DNA of 24,979 nt from Chitinophagaceae bacterium (GTDB lineage: Bacteria > Bacteroidota > Bacteroidia > Chitinophagales > Chitinophagaceae): contig JADKKA010000020.1 in the NCBI GenBank assembly GCA_016720745.1, positions 1 to 24,979 on the forward strand, given 5' to 3'. Below, one piece after another: positions 7,637-16,540 of this stretch. The position numbers and the translations under genes were made by a program. Within the stretch, counting starts at the first letter, position 1. Every line of letters starts with the position of its first letter. The notes under the pieces are model-generated. The model was not told where the DNA came from. It saw nothing but the letters and a program-made list of their open reading frames with translations, and ran no database searches.

Positions 7637-9886
7637 TTAAAGCGCATTATTCATCACCTCATCACTGCGGTCAACCCCGAAGCTGATAAAGGCACCGATA
7701 AAGACAAACATTCTTGAAGTCGGTAATATCTCCTGTTTACGCAGGCCGTTATAAGAATACTGGTACCCGTAAGTTTGTTTGATATTAAATATATTACTCA
7801 CCTGCAGTACATATACGGCAAAGGTCTTGGCATTTTCTTTTCCGATAAAGGGAAGATAATTGATCGCAAAACTTACATTATGGTAAGAAGGAATGGTGCC
7901 CCGGTCGGTGAACTTGTATTGCGAGCCATCCAGCCTGATATTATAATAAGGCCGGCCGCTGGCGAAATTGTAGGCAGCATTCAGGTTCATTTTCCAGGGT
8001 TGCACAAATTTTTTAGCTACCAGGGAGGCCGTATGTTTGGCGGCAAAATTGGGGGTGATGGCAAAGGGGAAATTCAGAAAATCCCTTTTGGTATCCAGGA
8101 AGGAATATGAAACCCAGTAATCAAAATTCTTGAAGGTCTTTTTATCTCTCCAGAATAATTCCACTCCCTTGGCGTCTCCGAAGCCTGCATTACTCACCGC
8201 TGCTTCAGTGAATCCTACCACTCCTGTCTTCACGAGGCCCTTGTATTTTTTATAGAAGGCTTCCAGCCGAAGGGATTGCTGATTCAGCACTTTCTGGTAT
8301 TGCAGAATATAGTGGGTGGCTTTCATGAAATCGAGTGCATTGGGTGAGGGCAGGTATCTTCTTTCCGGGTTCTGGTAAAAAACACCATAGGCAATGGAAG
8401 CCTGGCTTCCCTTACCGAGTTTATAGGCTACAGACGCACGGGGTGCGATATTGGTTTGATCCAGCAGGGAAGAATGTTCCATCCGCAGACCGGCTTTCAC
8501 AGCAATATCATTGGTGGCATAGATATCTCCTTCGGCAAAAAGGGATTTGATCTGTTCTTTCAGTGCCGATGGAAATTCATTGCCGTTATAATCTTTGTAC
8601 CGGACTTTATCCTGACTGTAATTGTATTCTGCTCCAAAACGGAAGGCACTGAGTCCTTTGAGTTTTTTCTCCAGTACGGTCTTGGCATTAAAATAATTTC
8701 CGCGGTTATCCAATCCGAAGTTTTTGAATTCCAGTCCGGAAAAAGTCACATCGCTTTTATTATTATCCTGCAGGGAAGAACTGATTTTGTCGTGGTTATT
8801 GGTATAGGAAACACCCATCATGATTTTCCAGCGTTTGGGCAGGTTTTCTTTCCAGGATAAATTATGATAATGATTGGCATTGCTGATAGCAAAGCGGTCG
8901 AGGTAACCAACCGAATCAATGCTGGCGGCGGTAAAGCCGAGTTTATTACTACTATAGTATCCGTAATATTTCAGCATACCCGTTTTGGAAGTCTTGATCC
9001 TGAAATTCGCGTCCAGATTATGGTAGACGGGTACTTTGGAAAAATCCTGTCTTTGTTTGATCAGGGCAAAAGCAAGACTAAGATCGGTATAGGAATAATT
9101 GATGCCCCAGGAACTGTTTTTCTTTTTGCTCAATTGCTGAAAACCGGCACTTCCACTGAGCACGGTGATCCCGAGATTGGCTGAGCTTTGTTCGGGCAGG
9201 TCAATGGATTCCAGAATCAGCGCAGAAGATAATGCCTGTCCGTATAAAGCTGAATACCCGCCGGTGCTGAACACGGTTCCTTTAAAAATGAATGGAGAGA
9301 AACGACTGAACTGTGCAATATTGGGAACGGAACTAAAGAAAAAATTATTGACCAGGGTACCATCAATAAAGGTTTTTGTTTCGGCAGCCGTACCACCTCT
9401 TACAAATAAGCCTTCGCTCTCTCCTACCTGTTGGGTGCCCGGTAAGGTTTTTAATGCCCCGGTAATATCTCCATTGGCGCTGGCGGTGGTTACAATATCA
9501 ATCGGATCCAGTACGGCGGCGGCCCGTTTTCTGTCACTGGCTTCAAATGAACCGGCAGACAAAACAACGGCGGTCAATTCTGTTACTTCCTGTTTCAGGG
9601 TAATGTCCAGTGTAATTGCTGCGCCTTCAATACTAATGGCTTGTTCTACCGTTTTGAAACCGATATTGGACACCACAATGAGCTGCTTTCCTTTTTCAGT
9701 TGTTTTAAATGTATACCTGCCGGATGAATCGGCTGTTGCTCCATCATAACTGTCTTTGATGGCAATACTGGCACCGGGCACCGGTTTGTCTTTATTGTCT
9801 TTGATGATTCCCTTAATGGTAACCTGGGCTGACAGATTGATTGCAGCAGTAATAATGAGGAGTAAAAAGAGGATCAGGCGCTTCAT
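7637..9886 (-). CDS. TonB-dependent outer membrane receptor
   Basis: About 749 residues from the chosen start (MKRLILFLLL..., signal peptide ending NLSAQ). Domains in order: carboxypeptidase-regulatory-like beta-sandwich (first ~90 mature residues, GIIKDNKDKPVPGASIAIKD), plug domain with VRGGTAAETKTFIDG, then a 22-strand-type barrel ending in an aromatic-rich C-terminus near VFIGAFISFGVD. The 9946 start is excluded because the best promoter (9904-9935) lies inside that extension; Met at 9895 is an alternative. There is no SusD gene next to it, so it is not a polysaccharide-utilisation pair. Substrate unknown. It heads a unit with a secreted helical protein, two membrane proteins and a regulator. 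Confidence 0.92.
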   Translation of the reverse strand: MKRLILFLLLIITAAINLSAQVTIKGIIKDNKDKPVPGASIAIKDSYDGATADSSGRYTFKTTEKGKQLIVVSNIGFKTVEQAISIEGAAITLDITLKQEVTELTAVVLSAGSFEASDRKRAAAVLDPIDIVTTASANGDITGALKTLPGTQQVGESEGLFVRGGTAAETKTFIDGTLVNNFFFSSVPNIAQFSRFSPFIFKGTVFSTGGYSALYGQALSSALILESIDLPEQSSANLGITVLSGSAGFQQLSKKKNSSWGINYSYTDLSLAFALIKQRQDFSKVPVYHNLDANFRIKTSKTGMLKYYGYYSSNKLGFTAASIDSVGYLDRFAISNANHYHNLSWKENLPKRWKIMMGVSYTNNHDKISSSLQDNNKSDVTFSGLEFKNFGLDNRGNYFNAKTVLEKKLKGLSAFRFGAEYNYSQDKVRYKDYNGNEFPSALKEQIKSLFAEGDIYATNDIAVKAGLRMEHSSLLDQTNIAPRASVAYKLGKGSQASIAYGVFYQNPERRYLPSPNALDFMKATHYILQYQKVLNQQSLRLEAFYKKYKGLVKTGVVGFTEAAVSNAGFGDAKGVELFWRDKKTFKNFDYWVSYSFLDTKRDFLNFPFAITPNFAAKHTASLVAKKFVQPWKMNLNAAYNFASGRPYYNIRLDGSQYKFTDRGTIPSYHNVSFAINYLPFIGKENAKTFAVYVLQVSNIFNIKQTYGYQYSYNGLRKQEILPTSRMFVFIGAFISFGVDRSDEVMNNAL

Positions 9887-9903
9887 AACTTTCATTTCGG
9901 GAA

Positions 9904-9935
9904 CAAACATAAAGTAGTTTATATCATAAACCAAA
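9904..9935 (-). promoter_or_regulatory. Bacteroidota-type promoter of the TonB receptor unit
   Basis: On the minus strand TTTG (9935-9932) is followed after exactly 20 bases by TATGTTTG (9911-9904), a perfect -33/-7 match. Predicted start near 9897 leaves about 11 bases before ATG 9886. The spacer contains an inverted repeat GTTTAT-GAT-ATAAAC (9931-9917), a possible operator. Confidence 0.7.
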
Positions 9936-9944
9936 TTTTTGGAC

Positions 9945-9970
9945 AAAAAAAATCCCGGCCAGGCCAGGAT
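9945..9970 (-). terminator. Rho-independent terminator of the small lipoprotein gene
   Basis: On the minus strand an 8-bp stem ATCCTGGC...GGCCGGGAT-type pairing (one G-T pair, 3-base loop) at 9970-9952 runs straight into eight T. It lies 24 bases after the lipoprotein stop codon and before the receptor promoter, separating the two units. Confidence 0.75.
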
Positions 9971-9993
9971 GAGTCAAACAGCTTGAGGCTGAA

Positions 9994-10122
9994 TTACATG
10001 TAGAAACCGCCTTTTTGTTTGTAATGTCTAACCCCATTACAATCTCTCTTGGAAGAAGCGCAGGAACTCAGTACAAACATAACGGTGGCAACCAGGGCCA
10101 GGCTCAATACAAATTTTTTCAT
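9994..10122 (-). CDS. 42-residue lipoprotein
   Basis: MKKFVLSLALVATVMFVLSS is a textbook lipoprotein signal, and the lipobox LSSC puts the lipidated Cys at residue 21. The mature peptide has 22 residues, including a second Cys, a basic RHYKQK stretch and a terminal GGFYM. It is encoded opposite a chance plus-strand frame. Evidence for reality is the lipobox, the dedicated terminator 24 bases downstream and codon use like the neighbours. Function unknown. I could not find a convincing promoter in the 255 bases between it and kbl. Confidence 0.72.
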   Translation of the reverse strand: MKKFVLSLALVATVMFVLSSCASSKRDCNGVRHYKQKGGFYM

Positions 10123-10377
10123 GATTCGTTTCAAATTGGGTACGCCGTTTATTGCGGTGTACAGTACAACAAATTAATTAAGGAAATTCCAGAGGATTGT
10201 TGGGGTAGAGTTCAGACCATCTTTGTAGAAAACGAAATTACTACGCGCATATTGTTTCTCATAGTTTTTCGCAGGATTTTTCTTTTTACCTATGGGAAAA
10301 CTACGATTTTGCAGGGCTAAACCGTATAATTACCTGTACTCAAAAAATATCAACGATTGATGATCTGTAATCCTGAT

Positions 10378-11564
10378 TTATTTAATCACACCCAATTCCT
10401 TCCCGATTTTAGTAAATGCAGCAATGGCCTTGTCTAAATGACCCTGTTCATGTGCGGCACTCAATTGCACCCGGATCCTTGCCTGTCCTTTGGCAACAAC
10501 CGGAAAGAAGAAACCGATTACATAAATACCTTCTTCCAGTAAACGGGCAGCCATATTCTGGGCCAGCACCGCATCATATAACATGATGGGCACAATCGGA
10601 TGATCACCGGGTTTGATATCGAAACCGGCTTCGGTCATTTTTGTACGGAAGTATTTCGTATTGTATTCTAACTTATCGCGGAGTTCGGTTGTTTCTGTGA
10701 GCATATCCAGTACGGCAATAGAAGCCCCCACAATAGAAGGTGCCAGGGTATTGCTGAACAAATAAGGTCTTGATTTCTGCCGCAGCATCTCAATGATTTC
10801 TTTTCTTCCCGATGTAAATCCTCCCGAAGCCCCACCTAATGCTTTACCTAGTGTACCGGTGATGATATCAATCTTACCCATCACCCCCTGTATTCATGAG
10901 TGCCCCTTCCTGTTTTACCCAGGAAGCCGGAAGAATGACATTCATCAATCATGATACAGGCATTATATTTTTCTGCCAGCTCCACAATTTTATCAAGTTG
11001 TGCAATGGTACCATCCATACTGAATGAACCATCCGTAACGATGATTCTGGCGCGGCAGGCAGCCGCTTCCTTTAATTTGGCCTCCAGGTCTTCCATATTA
11101 TTATGTTCATACCTGAAACGCTGCGCCTTACATAAGCGAACCCCATCAATGATGGAAGCATGATTCAATGCATCAGATATGATGGCATCATTTTCATTGA
11201 ATAAAGGTTCAAACACTCCCCCATTGGCATCAAATGCTGCAGCATATAATATCGTATCCTCAGTACCCAGGAAGGCCGAGATTTTTTCTTCGAGTGCTTT
11301 ATGAATATCCTGTGTGCCGCAGATAAACCGCACACTGCTCATGCCATAACCACGGTGATCAATCGCCTCATGAGCTGCAGCGATCACTTTGGGGTGACTG
11401 GATAGACCCAGGTAATTATTGGCACAGAAGTTCAGAACGGTTGAACCATTCACGATGATTTCAGCACCTTGCGGACTTTCAATAATCCTTTCTTTCTTAA
11501 ATAATCCAGCGTTTTTGATCTCTTCCAGTTCGCCTGCAATGCGTTGTACCAGTTGCTCATTCAT
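10378..11564 (-). CDS. kbl: Glycine C-acetyltransferase / 2-amino-3-ketobutyrate CoA ligase (one frameshift)
   Basis: PLP-dependent enzyme of the alpha-oxoamine synthase family; cleaves 2-amino-3-ketobutyrate with CoA to glycine and acetyl-CoA in threonine breakdown. N-terminal part: NFCANNYLGLSSHP, GTQDIHKALE, DECHSSGFLGKTGRGTHEYRG. C-terminal part: MGKIDIITGTLGKALGGASGG (with the PLP lysine), RPYLFSNTLAPS, EGIYVIGFFFPVV. The frames meet at a C5 run (plus 10884-10888); one more G on the coding strand restores RGVMGK. Reconstructed length 395, as expected. ATG 11564 is preferred over 11600 because the -7-like box at 11588-11581 lies between them. No threonine dehydrogenase gene is adjacent. 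Confidence 0.93.
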
Positions 11565-11580
11565 ATGGCTAAGTTTGTGG

Positions 11581-11588
11581 CAAATATA
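11581..11588 (-). promoter_or_regulatory. -7 promoter element for kbl
   Basis: Minus-strand TATATTTG fits TAnnTTTG; a start near 11574 would leave about 10 bases before ATG 11564. No TTG is seen at the usual -33 distance, so the call rests on one element. Confidence 0.35.
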
Positions 11589-11689
11589 AAAGAGAACCAT
11601 TCACCCCCCGCTTTTCTAAAAAGAGCTTGCAATTCACTGGCCGATTCTGACACTCTATGCCATGGAATCAGCGTTTCGTCATAATCCGG

Positions 11690-11720
11690 TTGGAGGCAGC
11701 CCGCAATATTTTTATGTTTA
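11690..11720 (+). promoter_or_regulatory. Bacteroidota-type promoter
   Basis: TTG at 11690-11692, exactly 20 bases, then TATGTTTA at 11713-11720 (one mismatch to TAnnTTTG). Predicted leader of about 40 bases to ATG 11768. Confidence 0.45.
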
Positions 11721-11767
11721 CAGTAACATTTTAAGCTAAACCTTCGTCAAATACCTAAACCACAACC

Positions 11768-11989
11768 ATGAAGAAGATCAATATACTGTTTATCACTGCG
11801 GCTATCCTGGTCCTGGGTACTGCCTTTATTACCCTAACTTCTTCATCTCCAAGCAGTAAGAAAGTTGAAGCCCCAACCTGTTGCCAGAAAAAGGCTCCGG
11901 CCTGTGATATCAATGCCCCTAAAAACGGAACCGGTGAACTGATCATGGAGAGCATGTCGAGGCAGTTTATCACCGTGACCCCTCTTTAA
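11768..11989 (+). CDS. Small secreted Cys-containing protein
   Basis: 73 residues. Signal segment INILFITAAILVLGTAFITL (residues 4-23), then a Ser-rich stretch, then a Cys cluster PTCCQKKAPACD (three Cys), then NGTGELIMESMSRQFITV. No lipobox is evident, because the Cys pair lies too far from the hydrophobic core. The C-terminal NGTGE...ESMSRQF block looks like a conserved motif of short Chitinophagaceae proteins as I recall them. Function unknown. It is divergent from kbl and has its own promoter; the ECF sigma gene begins 124 bases downstream. Confidence 0.68.
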   Translation: MKKINILFITAAILVLGTAFITLTSSSPSSKKVEAPTCCQKKAPACDINAPKNGTGELIMESMSRQFITVTPL

Positions 11990-12113
11990 AGACTGATTTT
12001 CAGCCGAATATCAAATCCGATTTTTTTTATTTTTCCTGTAACTATCCGGCGGGCTGTCCGTTTTATTTCTGGCAGAACGCCAATTTTGGTAAACTGCATT
12101 TCCAAACCGGCTA

Positions 12114-12598
12114 ATGACTGAAACAGAATATAATGAATGCGTGACTGCTTATGCAGACAATGTGTACCGCTTCATCCTGAAGAACCTCCGGCATGAGGAG
12201 GACGCCAGGGATGTGGTGCAGACTGCATTTGAAAAATGTGGCGCAACCGGGAGGATGTGGATGCGGCCAAAAGCAAGTCCTATCTTTTTACCGTGGCCTA
12301 TCACCAGATGATCGATCATATCCGGAAAGTGAAAAGGATTTCTCTTCGGGAAGAATTCAGTGAGGAGACCAGGGTGGAAAGCCGGCCGGTCAATAACCTG
12401 AAAAAAATACTGGATGAAGCCCTGGAAAGACTCAGTGAAACCCAACGTTCCCTGGTGCTGCTGAAAGATTATGAAGGTTACAGTTATGAGGAAATAGGAA
12501 GAATTATGAACCTGAATGAAAGTCAGGTGAAAGTATACCTCCACAGCGCCCGGGTACAATTAAAGGAATACCTGGTAAAAGTGGAAAATGTTATTTAA
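12114..12598 (+). CDS. ECF RNA polymerase sigma factor (one frameshift)
   Basis: About 162 residues when joined. Region 2 (YADNVYRFILKNLRHEEDAR, DVVQTAFEK) is in the frame from 12114; from 12236 the frame switches to MWRNREDVDAAKSKSYLFTVAYHQMIDHIRK. Restoring one A in the A5 run at 12232-12236 joins them. Region 4 is complete: LERLSETQRSLVLLKDYEGY, SYEEIGRIMNLNESQVKVYL. Length and layout are those of an extracytoplasmic-function sigma factor. The anti-sigma-like gene follows 15 bases later and is probably co-transcribed. Regulon unknown; the barrel gene downstream is a candidate target. Confidence 0.9.
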
Positions 12599-12613
12599 AA
12601 AAAAAAAGGATCA

Positions 12614-13733
12614 ATGCTGATCAACCGCCATAATTACGAAGAATTTTTTATCCTGTATATGGATAATGAACTGGATCCGGCCGGTCGCCGGATGGTGGAA
12701 GATTTTGTGCAATTGCATCCTGACCTGAAAGAGGAATTGGATATCCTGTTACAATTTAAACTGGTACCCGATACGCAGATTGTATTTGATGGCAAAGAAG
12801 AACTGATGAAAGAAAATGGTCAGCCCCTGATCAGCATCAGCAATCATGAGGAATGGTTCTCCTTATATATCGATAATGAATTGCTGCCTGACCAGAGAAA
12901 ACAGGTTGAAGCCTATTTTGAAGCTAACCCTGCTACCCGGCGTACATTGGAACTCTTGCAAAAGACCAAACTGCAACCTGAACTGGTTTCATTCCCCGAT
13001 AAGTCAAGCTTGTACCGGAAAGAAGAAAAAACAAGAAGGATTGTACCGGTTTACTGGAGAGCAGCGGCTGCCATCCTGATTATCATACTGGGCATTACCG
13101 GTTTTCTGCTCGTGAACAGAAAACCTGATACCGATCAGCCTGAGGTGGCCAAAGTGCCAACTAATTTACCAGGAAAAAATGGTTCCTGAAAACAAAGAAT
13201 CTTCTATCCCGGTCAATGATCAGCCCGAAACGATCGCCAGCAATCCTCAAACAAGAGCAAGTTATTTCTGAACCAGGCAAACACCAACTACCAGTCCTTC
13301 TCAGCCAGCTCCGCAAAAAAAAGACCACAGTCAAACCTCCCCGAAAAACAGTTTACCTGAGTAGTAAAAGATGAAGAAGCAGTGCCAATCACCTATCATT
13401 CAACCCACCAATAACCTGCCACGGCCGGTTAATAATCCCAATCTTTCTAATACCCAGGCGCCTACAGATGCGCTTGCCAGTAATATCAAAGAAAATAATA
13501 TCCCACAGCAGGTAATAACAAATCCTGTTGTAACATCTGCTAACCCTCAACCGTCAGACATCATACAAGCTGCTTATACTAACAATGAGCCACTTGAAGA
13601 AACGGAAGGAAAAAAGAACAAAAACCGTGGCATCTTCCGGAAGATTGCCCGCACTTTTGAAAAAAGAACGAATATTGACCCTACTGATGACAACCGTTTA
13701 CTGGTAGCCGGTCTCTCTATCAAACTGAAATGA
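12614..13733 (+). CDS. Anti-sigma-like membrane protein with duplicated N-terminal module (several frameshifts)
   Basis: First readable part (12614-13189): two copies of a ~65-residue module, HNYEEFFILYMDNELDP (from residue 6) and NHEEWFSLYIDNELLPDQ (from residue 77). One transmembrane segment follows (AAAAILIIILGITGFLLV, about 149-167). Between 13180 and 13375 the frame changes at least three times through a Pro/Gln/Asn-rich linker. From 13371 a C-terminal part reads to NRGIFRKIARTFEKRTNI and NRLLVAGLSIKLK. Topology (cytoplasmic module, one membrane pass, periplasmic linker) and position after an ECF sigma gene suggest anti-sigma function. No HxxxCxxC zinc motif is present. The errors may be consensus mistakes in low-complexity sequence. 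Confidence 0.75.
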
Positions 13734-13786
13734 TGTCTCAGTTGTTTTGGTTTGATCAATCATCAAGCATTATTAAAAGAAAAATT

Positions 13787-14634
13787 ATGAAAAGGATTTT
13801 TACCCTATGCGGAGCCTATGTCTCGCCCTCGCCAGTCTGGCCCAAACCGATACAACCGGAAAACAGGCACCTCAATACGATACCATCCGGATCGGCGGTA
13901 TTACGATCATCCGTAAACCCGGCACAAAAGACCGCCAGGTGATTCATGATCGTGAATACAAAATGCGGAATCGCCGGAACAGCGACAAACCGGCAAACCT
14001 CAGTACCAATTGGTGGATTTTTGATGTAGGCTTCTCTAATTATAACGATAATACCAATTACGGCAGTGCCGCTGCCCAGGCCTATGCCCCCGGCAGTAAT
14101 GAAACCTGGCTGGAGCTGAAAGACGGCAAGTCCAGAAATGTGAATGTCTGGTTCTTCATGCAAAAACTGAATGTGGCCAAACATGTGGTCAATCTGAAAT
14201 ACGGATTAGGACTGGAACTGAATAATTACCATTTCAAAAGAAACGTTCGTTTTGACCCCAACCCTCCTGCCGTTCCCAATGCCCCGGTATTATCACTGGA
14301 TGCAACGCCGAACCGCAGTTACAGCAAGGATAAACTGGCGGCCGATTACCTGACAGTACCCCTGATGCTGAACTTCAATTTTACACCTAACCGCAAAAGA
14401 GGATTTGGTTTCAGTGCCGGTATCAGTGCAGGTTATCTGTATACCGCCAGGAACAAAACCAAAAACTCAGACGAAGGAAAAAGAAAGGTTAAAGATGATT
14501 TTGATCTCGAAAAATGGAAGCTCTCCTATATCGGCGAACTCACCCTTGGCCCGGTTCGTTTCTATGTTTTTTTATGCACCGTATTGTTCCCGGGTAGATT
14601 TTCTAAAAGCCGCGTTAAAACATTTCCACAGTAA
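13787..14634 (+). CDS. Outer membrane beta-barrel (PorT-like) protein (frameshifted at both ends)
   Basis: ATG 13787 gives MKRIFTL, after which one indel near 13801-13807 leads into MRSLCLALASLAQTDTTGK, together a plausible signal peptide. The main frame shows alternating aromatic strands: TNWWIFDVGFSNYND, LNVAKHVVNLKYGLGLELNNY, LTVPLMLNFNFTPNRKRGFGFS, KLSYIGELTLGPVRFY. After about 14560 the frame breaks again in a T7 run and the C-terminal strand is lost; the stop given is only that of the current frame, and the true end may be up to about 14670. Proteins of this type commonly sit behind sigma/anti-sigma pairs in Chitinophagaceae, which suggests one operon with the two genes upstream. Ligand unknown. 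14635-14802 holds no gene I can support. Confidence 0.7.
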
Positions 14635-14802
14635 AAAATAAAGATCCGTGGCATTGCGTTTGAAGGATGGACGGTACTGATCACAGCCCATTACCAATTA
14701 CATGCTCCCACCAGCCTGTCTGCCCCGGCAGCACAGGAAATGCATCCGGATTTTTTGGACTGTTTCAGGTTATATTTTACCCTTTAGAAACCACTAAGGA
14801 AC

Positions 14803-15363
14803 ATGAAAAACTATTTCATTCTTACATCCGTATTCCTGGGGAGCAGTATGCTGGCAATTGATGGCCGTATTTCCGGTCATTCGGATGCGCACAAAAGAGG
14901 CAGTAGTCCGGCGGGTCCGGTGGGCAAGATTTCGATTGTGATTGACAAATCAGACTATGAGCTGAGTGTGTATGATGACAAAGGCTGGTATGCCACTTAC
15001 CCGGTTGTATTTGGGAACCCCGGCCTGGACGATAAAAAAGTACAGGGCGATAAAAATACCCCGGAAGGCAAATTCAGCATTGCTGCCAAAAGAGTGCATG
15101 AAAAATGGTGTCGCTTTCTAAGCCTGGATTATCCGACACCGGATGATATTGAAAAATTCAATAAGCGAAAAGAAAAAGGGGAAATCCCTGCCAACGCCAG
15201 TATTGGTGGTGGTATAGGCATTCATGGTACCTGGCCTCATGAAGATTTTGTGGTAGACCGGTTTAATAACTGGACCCTGGGCTGTATCTCCATGAAGAAT
15301 GAGCATGTCACGGAGATCTATCAATATACCGGGGTAGGTACCAAGGTCACCATCAAAAAATAA
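14803..15363 (+). CDS. L,D-transpeptidase (YkuD family)
   Basis: 186 residues with an N-terminal signal-like segment (MKNYFILTSVFLGSSMLA), so periplasmic. YkuD-fold strands: KISIVIDKSDYELSVYDD, then YPVVFGNPG, then GDKNTPEGKFSI. Active site: IHGTWP (His141) and LGCISM (Cys161), matching HG...GCxS of the family. It makes 3-3 cross-links in peptidoglycan or anchors proteins to it. The single-domain, no-LysM form resembles the enzymes that lack a separate binding domain. It stops 6 bases before the convergent hydrolase gene, with no terminator hairpin between them. Confidence 0.92.
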   Translation: MKNYFILTSVFLGSSMLAIDGRISGHSDAHKRGSSPAGPVGKISIVIDKSDYELSVYDDKGWYATYPVVFGNPGLDDKKVQGDKNTPEGKFSIAAKRVHEKWCRFLSLDYPTPDDIEKFNKRKEKGEIPANASIGGGIGIHGTWPHEDFVVDRFNNWTLGCISMKNEHVTEIYQYTGVGTKVTIKK

Positions 15364-15369
15364 GCAGGC

Positions 15370-16402
15370 TTATTGTCCCGGGTTATTCAGGAAACTTTCT
15401 GTTGAAGTCCTCCATTTCTCAGGATCTTTCCGCAGTAAGGATTCATGACTGGCCCCTTCATAAACAACCAGTCTTTTTTCCCTGTACGGGATGGCTTCAT
15501 AAATAGCCCTGATCTCTTTTTCATTGACATAATGATCCTGTGTCCCCCAGTTGAGTAATACCGGACAATTGATGGCCGCGGCATAGCGGGTGGTCTTGTG
15601 TTTATATCCGTTGAACCCTTTTTCCAGGCCGATCCAGAAACTGGTAAAAAATGCAAAGGGCTGTGCAGGAAAGCCAATCTGTGCTGCCCGGGCTTTTAAA
15701 TAGGTTTGTAAAGAATAAAAGGCATTTCGAGGATCAGTCCGGAAAGCTTCATCTCCATAGAGGTAAACGGCCCTGGTTACTGAAACAGCACCCATTGAGC
15801 TTCCGTAAATAAAAATGTGTTTCTCCCCTTTTTGCTGAACAAAATCAAATGCCAGTTTCACTTCTTCTGCTTCCCGGTAACCAATGGTGGTACGGCTCCC
15901 TTCACTGTTTCCATGTCCCCTGAAATCAACCAGCATAATATTATACCCCAGGTAGCGGAATTCATTGGCCTCGTCAATAAGGGTCATTTTATTGACGCCG
16001 ATTCCATGAAAAAGGATCACCGTTCCTTTGGCTGTTGAATCTGCAGGAGCATACCAGGCATCAATGGCCAGTCCTTTCTTTGTTTGCAGCCGGACAGTAT
16101 CTATCGCAAATACCGGCGCTTCCTGGTTGGATGAACGGGGATAACGGGGCCCGGTAAAAAGTTTCCAGGATTTGGTAAAGATATTTCCGCTGCTATTGCT
16201 ATACCCTTCGGGCAGATTGGTATAAAAAGCGGGTCAGCTTATCGGCATAAAAGGCCGTGCTGATATTAATAAGCAGAAACTGGACCAGTAATACCCAGCC
16301 AGTCCAGCGCAATACTGAACGGATCTGTTGTCGGAGTGGTTTTTTTCCATGAGATATCAGTGACGGACAACCGTTGCCGTAAAAGTAGGTTTTAGCCTTC
16401 AT
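15370..16402 (-). CDS. Membrane-anchored alpha/beta hydrolase (one frameshift)
   Basis: N-terminal frame 16402-16199 contains one membrane segment (RWTGWVLLVQFLLINISTAF). It passes, after restoring one T in the run at plus 16224-16228, into FYTNLPEGYSNSSGN and the hydrolase domain, about 344 residues in all. Catalytic set: nucleophile GSSMGAVS, acid GTQDHYV, base His in GASHESLL; the oxyanion region is ILFHGIGVNK, and GHGNSEGS follows it. This layout is that of the anchored esterase/thioesterase-like family (FrsA/YfhR-like). Substrate unknown. The start may be internal, as the first 30 residues look poorly conserved. It lies downstream of the C1 peptidase but a hairpin separates them. Confidence 0.82.
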
Positions 16403-16500
16403 TTCGCTGGGTTTTAACCTATTTTTTTATTCCAAAGGGAACTTTTTTGTTGATAATTACGTTAGTTCTTTGTAAGAACGAACTCGTTAAGAAAAACCTT

Positions 16501-16535
16501 TTAAAGCAGCCCATCCGTGCTGCTTTAATTTTTTT
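16501..16535. terminator. Strong stem-loop, possible bidirectional terminator
   Basis: Perfect 10-bp stem TTAAAGCAGC / GCTGCTTTAA with 8-base loop. Seven T follow on the plus strand; on the minus strand AAGG then five T follow. On the minus strand it begins 13 bases after the C1 peptidase stop, its natural use. The better T tract is on the plus strand, where no gene ends. Confidence 0.7.
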
Positions 16536-16540
16536 CAGGA

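Noticed and set aside
8456..9749. Long plus-strand ORFs of 106 to 194 codons
   Set aside because: They are antisense shadows of the intact TonB-dependent receptor and show no recognisable motif.
7637..9886. Polysaccharide-utilisation locus (SusC/SusD)
   Set aside because: No SusD-like lipoprotein or glycoside hydrolase is adjacent, and the receptor is shorter than a typical SusC.
10015..10320. 101-codon plus-strand ORF
   Set aside because: It runs opposite the 42-aa lipoprotein gene, has no signal or domain, and the minus-strand gene has a lipobox and terminator.
11755..11973. 72-codon minus-strand ORF
   Set aside because: Antisense to the small secreted protein, which has a proper signal peptide and promoter.
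14667..14861. 64-codon plus-strand ORF before the L,D-transpeptidase
   Set aside because: Overlaps the transpeptidase start in another frame, Pro/His/Ser-rich composition, no signal; probably debris of the broken barrel 3' end and spacer.
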